Made by a program: the position numbers and the translations under genes. From CAYRQF01 sp964615845 (GTDB lineage: Bacteria > Patescibacteriota > Minisyncoccia > Phycocordibacterales > CSBR16-119), in NCBI GenBank assembly GCA_964615845.1, contig CAZTRC010000008.1, positions 1-28,287 of the forward strand: a stretch of DNA of 28,287 nucleotides, in the 5' to 3' direction. Below, piece by piece: positions 6,894 to 13,605 of the stretch. The notes under the pieces are model-generated. The model was not told where the DNA came from, ran no database searches, and saw nothing but the letters and a program-made list of their open reading frames with translations. Within the stretch, counting starts at the first letter, position 1, and every line of letters begins with the position of its first letter.

Positions 6894-7103
6894 ATCATGG
6901 AAACCATCTCGAACCAAGACCCTGACGACGAAGACAACGGCCGAGGCGNNNNNNNNNNNNNNNNNNNNNNNNNNNNNNNNNNNNNNNNNNNNNNNNNNNN
7001 NNNNNNNNNNNNNNNNNNNNNNNNNNNNNNNNNNNNNNNNNNNNNNNNATCATGGAAACCATCTCGAACCAAGACCCTGACGACGAAGACAACGGCCGAG
7101 GCG
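6894..7103. repeat. Identical 55-base direct repeat on both sides of a gap
   Basis: Bases 6894-6948 and 7049-7103 are identical and directly abut the 100 N. This is what results when two contigs overlapping by a 55-base k-mer are scaffolded without being merged. The real distance is probably zero: one copy and the Ns should be removed. Confidence 0.85.
6949..7048. other. Scaffold gap of 100 N
   Basis: A fixed-size placeholder between two contigs. Reading frames that cross it are artefacts. Confidence 0.98.
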
Positions 7104-7138
7104 CGTCCGCGGAGCACCCCAACCGTAGTACCTTCTGA
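7052..7138 (+). CDS. Possible 28-residue acidic peptide
   Basis: The frame begins ATG in the right-hand copy of the 55-base repeat (the same ATG is at 6897 in the left-hand copy) and encodes METISNQDPDDEDNGRG and eleven more residues before TGA. It is strongly acidic in the middle. After merging the contigs it lies ten bases behind the gene at 6536 and just before the terminator at 7159, so it would be second in that unit. It is too short to recognise and may not be a real gene. Confidence 0.35.
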   Translation: METISNQDPDDEDNGRGASAEHPNRSTF

Positions 7139-7158
7139 AGTACATCACACCCATTTGG

Positions 7159-7193
7159 GAAAGGCCCGTCGTCACGGGCCTTTCACTTTTTTG
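7159..7193 (+). terminator. Terminator before tRNA-Leu
   Basis: GAAAGGCCCGT and ACGGGCCTTTC pair perfectly over 11 bases around cgtc, followed by acttttttg. It closes the unit that begins at 6536. Confidence 0.9.
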
Positions 7194-7220
7194 AAAAACT
7201 GATATTATCTTTCCACACCT

Positions 7221-7302
7221 GCCCAGGTGGAGAAATTGGTAGACTTACTACCTTGAGGTGGTAGCGCCGCAAGGCATGGGGGTTCGAGTCCCCCCCTGGG
7301 CA
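7221..7302 (+). tRNA. tRNA-Leu (anticodon GAG)
   Basis: The acceptor arms GCCCAGG and CCTGGGC pair exactly, with discriminator A. The anticodon stem CTACC/GGTAG encloses the loop TTGAGGT with anticodon GAG. The long variable arm and the TTCGAGT T-loop fit a class II leucine tRNA. CCA is not encoded: the next bases are CAA. The 3' half of the acceptor is part of a longer inverted repeat with the DNA downstream. Confidence 0.95.
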
Positions 7303-7349
7303 CAAATAAAAAGCTGGCTTTTGGCCAGTCTTTTTATTTGTGCCCAGGG
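7294..7349 (+). repeat. Long inverted repeat across the tRNA-Leu 3' end
   Basis: Bases 7294-7318 and 7324-7349 are complementary over 25 base pairs with a single bulged T (7329) and a loop of five. The left arm includes the 3' acceptor strand of the tRNA and its discriminator. The inner part (AAAAAG-CTGGC and its partner, followed by cttttt) is a normal terminator hairpin, but the pairing continues through the acceptor strand. Confidence 0.85.
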
Positions 7350-7498
7350 AGCAGGCCAACTGCTTGGCCTGCGTGGGGACGAGAAAGCCGCAGCCATGTC
7401 GCTCTGCGACAGGCGAGGCGGGCTCGCGAGTACTTATGAGCGTAGCGAGTTAGTAACTCGTGAGCGAGTCCTAAACATATTTGTGCTAAAATTATTTC
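7350..7498. other. Palindrome-rich intergenic segment
   Basis: Between the tRNA terminator and the VKOR gene I see no gene. GCAGGCCAA-ctgc-TTGGCCTGC (7351-7372) is a perfect 9-base-pair hairpin. GTCGCtctGCGAC follows near 7398. The block rich in gagcg/cgag words (about 7420-7470) can pair imperfectly with itself. It could be a folded RNA or a dispersed palindromic repeat. Confidence 0.5.
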
Positions 7499-8548
7499 AT
7501 GACAATCTTCGAACAAATATTTTTTGATTTGGGACCGATCATTTTCGCCTTGGCCGGATTCGCTCTCGCGCTTTACATCAGCATCAAAAAGAGCCGCGCG
7601 CAGCCGCTAGTCTGTCCCTTAAACGGTCACTGCGATGTCGTCACCACGAGTCGTTTCTCGAAATTCTTTGGCATTCCGGTGGAGCGGATCGGCGTCGTTT
7701 ACTACGCTCTAGTTGCGATAGTGTACACCCTCCACGCGCTCATCCCGTGGCTTCTCTCTGACACCGTCATCTTTCTCGTGACTGGCGTGACCGTGGGCGC
7801 ATTCTTCTTCTCGGCGTATCTCGTCTTCCTCCAAGCTTTTGTCATCAAGCAGTGGTGCACATGGTGCCTTTTCTCGGCCGGGTTTTCGACGCTCATTTTC
7901 GTCACAGCGATTTTCGGCGCAGACATTGATATCGTGGGACTTCTCGCGAAATACAAAACGCTCATCATCGTCGTCCACGCGCTCGCGGCAGCGGTCGGAC
8001 TCGGCGCGGCGACAGTCACTGATATTTTCTTCTTCCGATTCTTGAAGGATTACCGTATTTCGACGGGGGAGAACGAAATGATGAAAACGCTTTCAAACAT
8101 TATCTGGTTCGCACTCGGTATGATCGTGGTGACGGGCATCGGACTTTTCATCCCGGAGTCGGAAAGGCTTCTCGAGTCATCCAAATTCATGACCAAAGTC
8201 GTGGCCGTCGCGGTAGTTATCATGAACGGCACATTCCTAAACCTTCTGGTCTCGCCGCGGATGGTCGAAATCACTTTCGGCGAAGCGCACGATCACAAAT
8301 CCGGCGAACTTCATTTCCTCCGGAAGCTTTCGTTCGCGCTCGGCGGCATCTCGATATCGAGTTGGTATATCATCTTCATCCTCGGCTCCTTGAAATCCAT
8401 CCCGCTCTCATTCGGCTCGGCAGTTACGATTTATTTCTTGATCCTCTGCTTTGCCGTCACCGTGAGCCAGCTCCTCGACAGGAAAATGGTCCGAGACTAT
8501 TCCAAAAATCATCATGACGGAAGTCCAACACCTCCGCCAGAATCATAG
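7499..8548 (+). CDS. VKOR-domain membrane oxidoreductase with an extra C-terminal membrane domain
   Basis: A 349-residue membrane protein. Residues 1-140 are a bacterial vitamin K epoxide reductase homologue, which reoxidises a DsbA-like partner using quinone and so makes disulfide bonds outside the membrane. The loop cysteine pair is Cys39 and Cys45 (CPLNGHC), and the active-site CXXC is Cys120-Thr-Trp-Cys123. Residues 150-325 are a second membrane domain with about five segments, including a conserved-looking LGAATVTDIFFFRFLKD. No thioredoxin domain is attached, unlike in many VKOR fusions. TAAAAT ends six bases before the ATG, predicting a leaderless start. The role of the C-terminal part is unknown. 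Confidence 0.85.
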   Translation: MTIFEQIFFDLGPIIFALAGFALALYISIKKSRAQPLVCPLNGHCDVVTTSRFSKFFGIPVERIGVVYYALVAIVYTLHALIPWLLSDTVIFLVTGVTVGAFFFSAYLVFLQAFVIKQWCTWCLFSAGFSTLIFVTAIFGADIDIVGLLAKYKTLIIVVHALAAAVGLGAATVTDIFFFRFLKDYRISTGENEMMKTLSNIIWFALGMIVVTGIGLFIPESERLLESSKFMTKVVAVAVVIMNGTFLNLLVSPRMVEITFGEAHDHKSGELHFLRKLSFALGGISISSWYIIFILGSLKSIPLSFGSAVTIYFLILCFAVTVSQLLDRKMVRDYSKNHHDGSPTPPPES

Positions 8549-8588
8549 GTAAACAAAGTAGATTATACACACTTATTTGTTTACTTTT
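8549..8588 (+). terminator. AT-rich terminator after the VKOR gene
   Basis: GTAAACAAA (8549-8557) and TTTGTTTAC (8576-8584) form a 9-base stem followed by TTTT. The right arm overlaps the -35 box of the next promoter. Confidence 0.65.
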
Positions 8589-8608
8589 AGGTTTGCTTGC
8601 GATATATT
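8580..8608 (+). promoter_or_regulatory. Promoter of the HNH gene, predicted leaderless
   Basis: TTTACT (8580-8585), 17-base spacer, TATATT (8603-8608). The -10 ends exactly six bases before the ATG at 8615, so transcription is expected to begin at or next to the start codon. Confidence 0.65.
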
Positions 8609-8614
8609 TTTTAC

Positions 8615-9121
8615 ATGCCTGTTGTAAATTGCGAGGTTTGTAAAAAAGAATTTAAAACAAAACTCTTCTGGCTAAAGAAAGGCTGGGGCAAGTTTTGTTC
8701 GTCTGCGTGCCAATATAAAGCGAGGCGCAAGGGCAAAGTCATTCCATGTCATATTTGCGGGAAAGAAAGATATAAAACTCAAAAACAGTTAAAGAGTTCT
8801 AAGAGCGGACTATTCTTTTGTGGCAAGAATTGTCAAACAAAATGGAGGAATCAAGTTTTTGTAGGGGCGAAACATGCTAACTGGATAGACGGAGCCCACG
8901 CTTATCGATCGGTGCTCGGTAGAAATAAGGTAAAAGAAGTTTGCACCTTGTGTGAAACAAGAGATAAAAGGATTTTGGCAGTGCATCATCTTGATCGTGA
9001 TCACAAAAATAATGAGGTTGCAAACCTAGCTTGGCTTTGTCATAATTGCCATTTCCTGGTGCATCATGATACAAAGGAGGGGGCCCGTTTCCTCCGAAGG
9101 TTCAAAAAACAACGGGCATAA
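8615..9121 (+). CDS. HNH endonuclease-like protein with N-terminal zinc fingers
   Basis: A 168-residue basic protein. The N-terminal half carries two treble-clef-like zinc sites: CEVC with FCSSAC, and CHICG with FFCGKNC. The C-terminal half is an HNH domain: CTLC, then VHHLDRDHKNNEVANLAWLC and HNCH. It therefore looks like a DNA-cutting or DNA-binding protein of the HNH type, such as a free-standing homing nuclease or a phage-like nuclease. The ATG at 8615 is preferred to upstream starts because the -10 box occupies 8603-8608. The gene ends three bases before tRNA-His, which could reflect insertion beside a tRNA gene. Confidence 0.8.
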   Translation: MPVVNCEVCKKEFKTKLFWLKKGWGKFCSSACQYKARRKGKVIPCHICGKERYKTQKQLKSSKSGLFFCGKNCQTKWRNQVFVGAKHANWIDGAHAYRSVLGRNKVKEVCTLCETRDKRILAVHHLDRDHKNNEVANLAWLCHNCHFLVHHDTKEGARFLRRFKKQRA

Positions 9122-9124
9122 CAT

Positions 9125-9199
9125 GGTGGCTATAGTTTAGTGGTAAAACTTCGGCTTGTGGAGCCGATATCGAGAGTTCAATTCTCTCTAGCCACCCCA
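9125..9199 (+). tRNA. tRNA-His (anticodon GTG)
   Basis: Acceptor arms GTGGCTA and TAGCCAC pair exactly. The extra G at -1 (9125) faces discriminator C, the hallmark of histidine tRNA. The anticodon stem TCGGC/GCCGA encloses TTGTGGA with anticodon GTG. CCA is encoded (9197-9199), unlike in the tRNA-Leu of this window. Confidence 0.96.
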
Positions 9200-9201
9200 G
9201 A

Positions 9202-9240
9202 GCAAAATCCTCGAACTGAAAAGTTCGGGGTTTTGCGTTT
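9202..9240 (+). terminator. Terminator after tRNA-His
   Basis: A long stem runs from GCAAAA through CGAACT, with a gaaa loop, back through AGTTCG and TTTTGC, with small mismatches, and is followed by gttt. Confidence 0.8.
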
Positions 9241-9301
9241 ACAGGATTTTCAGAGAGATGTCACGAGGAGAGGCCCTGTTTCACGTCATTTCTATGGACG
9301 G

Positions 9302-9330
9302 TTAAACACCCTCGGCTTTTCTGTTATACT
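9302..9330 (+). promoter_or_regulatory. Promoter of the DinB-like gene
   Basis: TTAAAC (9302-9307), 17-base spacer, TATACT (9325-9330). It gives a leader of about 25 bases without a Shine-Dalgarno. Confidence 0.55.
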
Positions 9331-9362
9331 GACAATCCCATTATCATTTACTAAATAAACAT

Positions 9363-9857
9363 ATGTTCACGAAAGAAGAAGTTTGGAACTCATTCGCGAG
9401 TGATTTCAGTATCATCAAGCATCTAGCTGAAAAGGCTCATATTGATACACATACGTACAAGCCAAGCGAAAAACAGCGCACCATGGTAGAGCTTATGCAG
9501 TACATGTCCATCATGGGCGTCGGGATTCTTAGTATTATCCTCTCGGGCGAGCAAGGAGATTTCGCTCCGTTTCTCGAGCGAAGTAAGTTGGTGACTGGTG
9601 AAAACTTCGTGCAAAAAATGGATGAACAGGAGACGGAAATGAAAGAAGTGTTTATGAAATTCGATGACGCTGAGCTCGAGAAAGAGCTTGATATGTGGGG
9701 TATGAAGCAGAAGAAGTCTCTTCGCATATTAAACCTTATGAAAATCGTCGCGTCATACAAGATGCAGTTATTCCTATACGTAAAGGCTTCGGGACGTCAC
9801 GACATCGGTACATCAAATCTCTGGGCGGGAATGGATATGCCCACGCCGAAAGCGTAA
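9363..9857 (+). CDS. DinB-like four-helix protein
   Basis: A 164-residue, mostly helical protein resembling the DinB/YfiT superfamily: a YKPSEKQRTMVELMQYM segment where DinB proteins have their first metal-binding histidine, and a KMQLFLYVKASG segment near the C-terminus where they normally carry the H-x3-H pair. In this protein the expected histidines are tyrosine, serine and methionine, so the usual metal site seems absent. Related proteins act as thiol-dependent transferases or have no known activity. It lies 28 bases before the ABC exporter and may be cotranscribed with it. Confidence 0.6.
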   Translation: MFTKEEVWNSFASDFSIIKHLAEKAHIDTHTYKPSEKQRTMVELMQYMSIMGVGILSIILSGEQGDFAPFLERSKLVTGENFVQKMDEQETEMKEVFMKFDDAELEKELDMWGMKQKKSLRILNLMKIVASYKMQLFLYVKASGRHDIGTSNLWAGMDMPTPKA

Positions 9858-9885
9858 TAGAAAATTCAGTTTTACTTAATTCTTT

Positions 9886-11631
9886 ATGCAATTACTCTAT
9901 TCGTATTTACGGAAGTATTGGAAACTCTGCTTTGGAGTTCTGGGTCTCGCCTTGATCAGTCAGGTTTTTTCTCTTATTGACCCGATTATCTTCCAGCACA
10001 TCATTGACGGTTATGCTTCCAAGCCGGATGCTTTTACTTCGGCTGAATTTTTCCATGGAGTTATCGGACTCCTCTTGCTTGCTATCGGCATCGTGTTCAT
10101 CGCCCGCGTGGCTAAAAATTTGCAGGATTATTATTTGAATGCCGTTACACAGCGCTCTGGTGCCGACATGTATCAGGCTGGGATCAAGCACTCACTCGCG
10201 CTTCCGTATGAAGTTTTCGAAGACCAGCGAAGCGGGGAGACGCTCGGGATTCTGCAAAAAGCGCGTTCTGATGCCGAGAAGTATTTGGGACTTCTAATCA
10301 ATATCGCCTTCACGTCGCTTATCGGTTTTCTTTTCGTTTCTATCTACGCAGCGACGCTTTTCTGGGGAGTTGCTGTTGTCTACGCGGCTACTATTCCAAT
10401 CATCGGCGGGCTCTCATATTTCCTGACAAATAAGATTAAGAAGATTCAAGTTCTGATCGTGGCCGAGACAACTGCACTAGCGGGCTCTACAACTGAGTCG
10501 CTCAGGAATATTGAACTTGTGAAGAGTCTCGGGCTCGTTGATCAAGAAATTGATAGATTAAATTCGACGACGGGTAAAATTTTGGCGCTTGAACTTAAAA
10601 AATTACGATATGTCAGGAGTATCAGCTTCGTTCAAGGGACGCTCATCAACTTGATGCGAAACGGCATCCTGTTGTTTTTGCTTTATTTGGTCTTCAAGAC
10701 AACAATTACGTTCGGACAATTCTTCTCGCTTTATATATATTCATTCTTTATATTTGGTCCACTTCAAGAATTGGGAAATATGATCAATGCGTATAGGGAG
10801 ACGCAGGTCTCAATCAAACGTTTCGGCGATATATTAAATATTCCGGCTGAGGTTGTACCACAAAGTCCTGCAAAGCTCGGAAAAGTCGAGAGTCTAACAT
10901 TTAAAGATGTAACATTTAGTTACAAGAGTGCAAAGAGCAGTGCTCTTATGGATATTTCATTTGATTTATCAAAGGGAAGAACTATTGCCTTTGTCGGGCC
11001 ATCGGGTTCGGGCAAGACCTCGCTCGTCAAGCTCCTCGTAGGGTTGTATCAGCCAGTATCTGGGAATATTCTGTACAACAATATTGATAGCAAAGAAATA
11101 AATTTGGCTGATTTGCGCAAACAAATCGGATTTGTCACCCAAGACACTCAGCTTTTTGCTGGCACAATCAAAGAGAATCTCCTTTTCGTAAATCCGAATG
11201 CGACTGATGGAGAGATCCTAGACGTCCTACACAAGTCCGCTGCTGATGGCCTACTCGCTCGGGCTGAAAAGGGAATTGATACAGTGATTGGCGAAGGCGG
11301 GGTCAAGATTTCAGGTGGCGAGAAGCAACGCCTCTCTATTGCTCGCGCTCTACTTCGTCATCCATCTATTCTAGTCTTTGATGAAGCAACCAGCTCGCTC
11401 GATTCCATAACCGAAGAAGAGATTACAAAGACCGTCCGGGGCCTTTCAAAAGGCAACACTGAGCTCCTGACCATCCTTATTGCTCATCGCCTTTCAACCA
11501 TCATGCACGCTGATACTATCTACGTTTTGGAGAAAGGAAAAATCGCTGAGACGGGAACCCACGAGGAATTACTTGACGAAAAGGGACTGTATTATGCCAT
11601 GTGGCGACAGCAGATAGGAGAGAGGGCGTAA
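9886..11631 (+). CDS. ABC exporter, fused membrane and ATPase domains
   Basis: A 581-residue half-transporter of the exporter type, expected to dimerise in the membrane. Residues 1 to about 320 hold six membrane segments. The ATPase part has Walker A GPSGSGKT (371-378), signature ISGGEKQR (475-482), Walker B VFDEATSSLDS with Asp499-Glu500, and the switch histidine His534 (IAHRLST). All catalytic residues are intact. Relatives export lipids, peptides or drugs; the substrate is not predictable here. No Shine-Dalgarno precedes the ATG. A terminator follows at 11657. Confidence 0.92.
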   Translation: MQLLYSYLRKYWKLCFGVLGLALISQVFSLIDPIIFQHIIDGYASKPDAFTSAEFFHGVIGLLLLAIGIVFIARVAKNLQDYYLNAVTQRSGADMYQAGIKHSLALPYEVFEDQRSGETLGILQKARSDAEKYLGLLINIAFTSLIGFLFVSIYAATLFWGVAVVYAATIPIIGGLSYFLTNKIKKIQVLIVAETTALAGSTTESLRNIELVKSLGLVDQEIDRLNSTTGKILALELKKLRYVRSISFVQGTLINLMRNGILLFLLYLVFKTTITFGQFFSLYIYSFFIFGPLQELGNMINAYRETQVSIKRFGDILNIPAEVVPQSPAKLGKVESLTFKDVTFSYKSAKSSALMDISFDLSKGRTIAFVGPSGSGKTSLVKLLVGLYQPVSGNILYNNIDSKEINLADLRKQIGFVTQDTQLFAGTIKENLLFVNPNATDGEILDVLHKSAADGLLARAEKGIDTVIGEGGVKISGGEKQRLSIARALLRHPSILVFDEATSSLDSITEEEITKTVRGLSKGNTELLTILIAHRLSTIMHADTIYVLEKGKIAETGTHEELLDEKGLYYAMWRQQIGERA

Positions 11632-11656
11632 TTTAAAACTAGGCACGTTGATCCAT

Positions 11657-11690
11657 AAAACAAAGAATGCCGAAAGGCGTTCTTTGTTTT
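11657..11690 (+). terminator. Terminator after the ABC exporter
   Basis: AAACAAAGAA-TGCC and GGCG-TTCTTTGTTT pair around gaaa, with T-rich sequence on the 3' side. The stem is symmetric enough to act in both directions. Confidence 0.85.
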
Positions 11691-11702
11691 CCACCGGCTT
11701 GC

Positions 11703-11730
11703 TTGACATACCCCCATGGGGGTATATACT
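11703..11730 (+). promoter_or_regulatory. Copper-operon promoter with operator in the spacer
   Basis: TTGACA (11703-11708), 16-base spacer, TATACT (11725-11730). The perfect 18-base palindrome ATACCCCCATGGGGGTAT (11708-11725) fills the spacer. This is the form of operator bound by CsoR-type repressors (C runs facing G runs, flanked by AT and TA). Bound repressor would block RNA polymerase. The -10 ends six bases before the csoR ATG. Confidence 0.9.
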
Positions 11731-11736
11731 AAATAC

Positions 11737-12000
11737 ATGCACTCAGATAAACATAAACTAGTTCGGCGTCTGAAAATCATCGAAGGTCAGATTCGTGGTC
11801 TTCAGAAACTGATTGATGAAGACAAATACTGTATCGACATCATTACCCAAACTTCCGCCGTAAAACAGGGACTCTCGAATATCGAGGACATCTTGCTTGA
11901 AGGCCATCTCAGTCACTGTGTATCGAATCAGATGAAAAAAGGCGAAACAGAAAAAGCGGTCGGTGAAATATTAAAAGTTTATAGGCTAAAGAAAAAATAA
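11737..12000 (+). CDS. csoR: CsoR-type copper-sensing repressor
   Basis: An 87-residue member of the CsoR/RcnR family. The Cu(I) ligands Cys32, His57 and Cys61 have the same spacing (25 and 4 residues) as in Mycobacterium tuberculosis CsoR, and the second-shell residues Tyr31 and Glu77 also match. This favours copper sensing over the nickel, formaldehyde or sulfide members. It should release its operator when Cu(I) binds, inducing its own operon. The ATG at 11737 is chosen because an ATG at 11716 lies inside the operator, upstream of the transcription start. The next gene begins one base after the stop codon. Confidence 0.93.
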   Translation: MHSDKHKLVRRLKIIEGQIRGLQKLIDEDKYCIDIITQTSAVKQGLSNIEDILLEGHLSHCVSNQMKKGETEKAVGEILKVYRLKKK

Positions 12001-12001
12001 T

Positions 12002-12625
12002 ATGGAAATGCCAAAAAGAAAATGCGAACTCTGCAGTATGGATGCCACGCATTTGAAAACTGATGCAGGTGGTATAACTCACTACTATTGCCATCATCAT
12101 GCCCCGGCGGGTTCTCAAAAGATTATGGGTTTGCAAAAATCAATCAAATCTTTTATTCCTCTTATAATTATATTCGCCACAATCTTGGCTTTCACAGTTA
12201 TAGTTTCACTTAACCACCCAAGCTCGGATTTCATGTACGTGATGCGACATTTTGAAGGGGCGTTCTTTGTTGTCTTTGGAGCCTTCAAGCTTCTAAACCT
12301 CAAGGGCTTTGCCGACGCTTATCAGACATACGATATTGTGGCCAAGCGAAGCCGGCTTTATGCATACGCTTATCCATTCATTGAGATCGCTCTTGGTTTC
12401 GCATTCCTGACCTCATTTAATCTTTTGCCGACAAGCATCATTACGTTTATCATTATGATTGTAGGCAGTATCGGCGTAGCTAAGGAGCTCGCCAAGAAAA
12501 ATGATATTCCTTGTGCGTGTCTTGGAGTCGTCTTCAAGATACCGATGACAAAAGTTACGCTTGCTGAGGATGTCTTGATGGGCGTAATGTCGGGGATTAT
12601 GATTATTAGTTTAATTATTAATTAA
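12002..12625 (+). CDS. MauE/DoxX-like membrane protein with metal-binding N-terminus
   Basis: A 207-residue protein. The N-terminus has a small Cys/His-rich module, CELC (Cys8, 11) and HYYCHHH (Cys30, His31-33), suited to bind a soft metal. About five membrane segments follow (51-70, 80-98, 117-138, 143-161, 188-206). A CAC motif (Cys171, Cys173) before LGVVFKIPMTK resembles the redox-active region of MauE-family proteins. As second gene of the CsoR operon, it probably takes part in copper handling or in thiol redox chemistry under copper stress. The exact reaction is not known. Confidence 0.75.
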   Translation: MEMPKRKCELCSMDATHLKTDAGGITHYYCHHHAPAGSQKIMGLQKSIKSFIPLIIIFATILAFTVIVSLNHPSSDFMYVMRHFEGAFFVVFGAFKLLNLKGFADAYQTYDIVAKRSRLYAYAYPFIEIALGFAFLTSFNLLPTSIITFIIMIVGSIGVAKELAKKNDIPCACLGVVFKIPMTKVTLAEDVLMGVMSGIMIISLIIN

Positions 12626-12634
12626 TAAAATATT

Positions 12635-13018
12635 ATGGAAACAAACAAAAACACAATTTATATCATTGTCGCTTTGGTGCTTGGATTGGTGGTCGGGTAT
12701 TTCGTATGGGGAACGCGTGGTGGAGAACGTGAGATGCACATGATGCCGGATGGCACGATGATGAACGACGAGGTTATGAGCATGTCCGGCATGATGGACG
12801 GCATGATGGCCGAGCTCGATGGTAAGACGGGTGATGAATTTGACAAGGCGTTCTTGTCAGAAATGATAGTCCATCACGAAGGTGCGGTAGTCATGGCTGA
12901 AGCCGTGCTCGAAAATTCTAAGAAGCCAGAACTCCTGAATCTCGCAAAGGACATCATAAAAGCACAGACATCAGAAATAGCGCAGATGAAAACGTGGTTG
13001 ACGGACTGGTATAAATAG
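12635..13018 (+). CDS. Membrane-anchored DUF305 copper-binding protein
   Basis: A 127-residue protein with one N-terminal membrane anchor (8-25) and a Met-rich linker (31-60, with about ten Met and one His). The DUF305 domain contains the hallmark MIVHHEGAVVMAE (His80, His81, Met87). Relatives such as CopM bind copper outside the cytoplasm. With the CsoR-controlled promoter and the metal-binding membrane protein before it, this should be an extracytoplasmic copper buffer. No copper-exporting ATPase is encoded in the operon. A terminator follows at 13035. Confidence 0.85.
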   Translation: METNKNTIYIIVALVLGLVVGYFVWGTRGGEREMHMMPDGTMMNDEVMSMSGMMDGMMAELDGKTGDEFDKAFLSEMIVHHEGAVVMAEAVLENSKKPELLNLAKDIIKAQTSEIAQMKTWLTDWYK

Positions 13019-13034
13019 AAATTTAAACGAGGAA

Positions 13035-13070
13035 GATAAAAACCATCGCTAGATCGCGATGGTTTTTATC
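13035..13070. terminator. Bidirectional terminator between convergent genes
   Basis: GATAAAAACCATCGC and its exact complement form a 15-base-pair stem around tagatc. T tracts are present on both strands, and the stop codon of the minus-strand DUF1003 gene lies within the right arm. Confidence 0.9.
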
Positions 13071-13551
13071 TTTTAATCATGTCGTGCCCAAGTTTTGTTA
13101 TGTCAGTCTTTTTCTTCATGCTTGTGAGCTCTTCGTCGTCTTTGGAATCGAGTCCTAAATGATCGTGGATCTCATCGAGCATGTTGATGATGCGAGTGAT
13201 TTCTTCTTCGGAGCGGACATTGATTTCAAAATCGAGATCCTCTCGCATGTCGGCGATTCTCCCCGCGCGGTTTTGGCTGATGAGGACGATAACCGAAAGG
13301 AAAATGGCTTCGAGCGAGACGAACATCGTAAGCAAGATGAAAGGGAATTCATCGAAGACTGGAATGATTGGCCAGACGCCTAGGTTTATAAGAATCCAAG
13401 CGAGGAAAAAGATTGCGTTCACGACGAGAAACCACACTGTACCAAACCAGCGAGTCATGGCGTCGGCGAATTTGCCACCGGCCGAATCGCGGATTTTCAT
13501 CCGAGCCTTGAATCCGAGTTCTTGGACAGCGTTTTGTTTTTCTCCATGCAT
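13066..13551 (-). CDS. DUF1003 membrane protein
   Basis: A 161-residue member of DUF1003. The typical core is present: two membrane segments (about 35-57 and 70-92) joined by WPIIPVFDEFPFILL, followed by EAIFLSVIVLISQNR and a charged cytoplasmic tail with helices around residues 95-135. The family is widespread but of unknown function. TACAAT lies two bases before the ATG, unlike the six-base spacing seen in several neighbours, so the start or promoter is less certain. It converges with the copper operon through a shared terminator. Confidence 0.85.
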   Translation of the reverse strand: MHGEKQNAVQELGFKARMKIRDSAGGKFADAMTRWFGTVWFLVVNAIFFLAWILINLGVWPIIPVFDEFPFILLTMFVSLEAIFLSVIVLISQNRAGRIADMREDLDFEINVRSEEEITRIINMLDEIHDHLGLDSKDDEELTSMKKKTDITKLGHDMIKR

Positions 13552-13576
13552 TTATTGTATCACTTTTAAAAAGCAA

Positions 13577-13605
13577 AAGAGGTTGGCTTACGGGCCAACC
13601 TCTTC
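13577..13605 (-). terminator. Terminator overlapping the end of the lysozyme-like gene
   Basis: GAGGTTGGC and GCCAACCTC pair around the loop. On the minus strand the hairpin is followed by a run of T broken by gc. The TAA of the gene lies in the loop. Confidence 0.8.

Noticed and set aside
6894..7103. 55-base direct repeats as attachment sites of a mobile element
   Set aside because: Both gaps have the same 55-base length and abut the Ns, which points to the assembly k-mer.
6557..7202. Frames reading through the 100 N on either strand
   Set aside because: They depend on an arbitrary gap length and on the duplicated 55 bases.
11716..11736. ATG at 11716 as start of csoR
   Set aside because: It lies within the operator palindrome and before the -10 box; the ATG at 11737 gives the family's normal length and ligand spacing.
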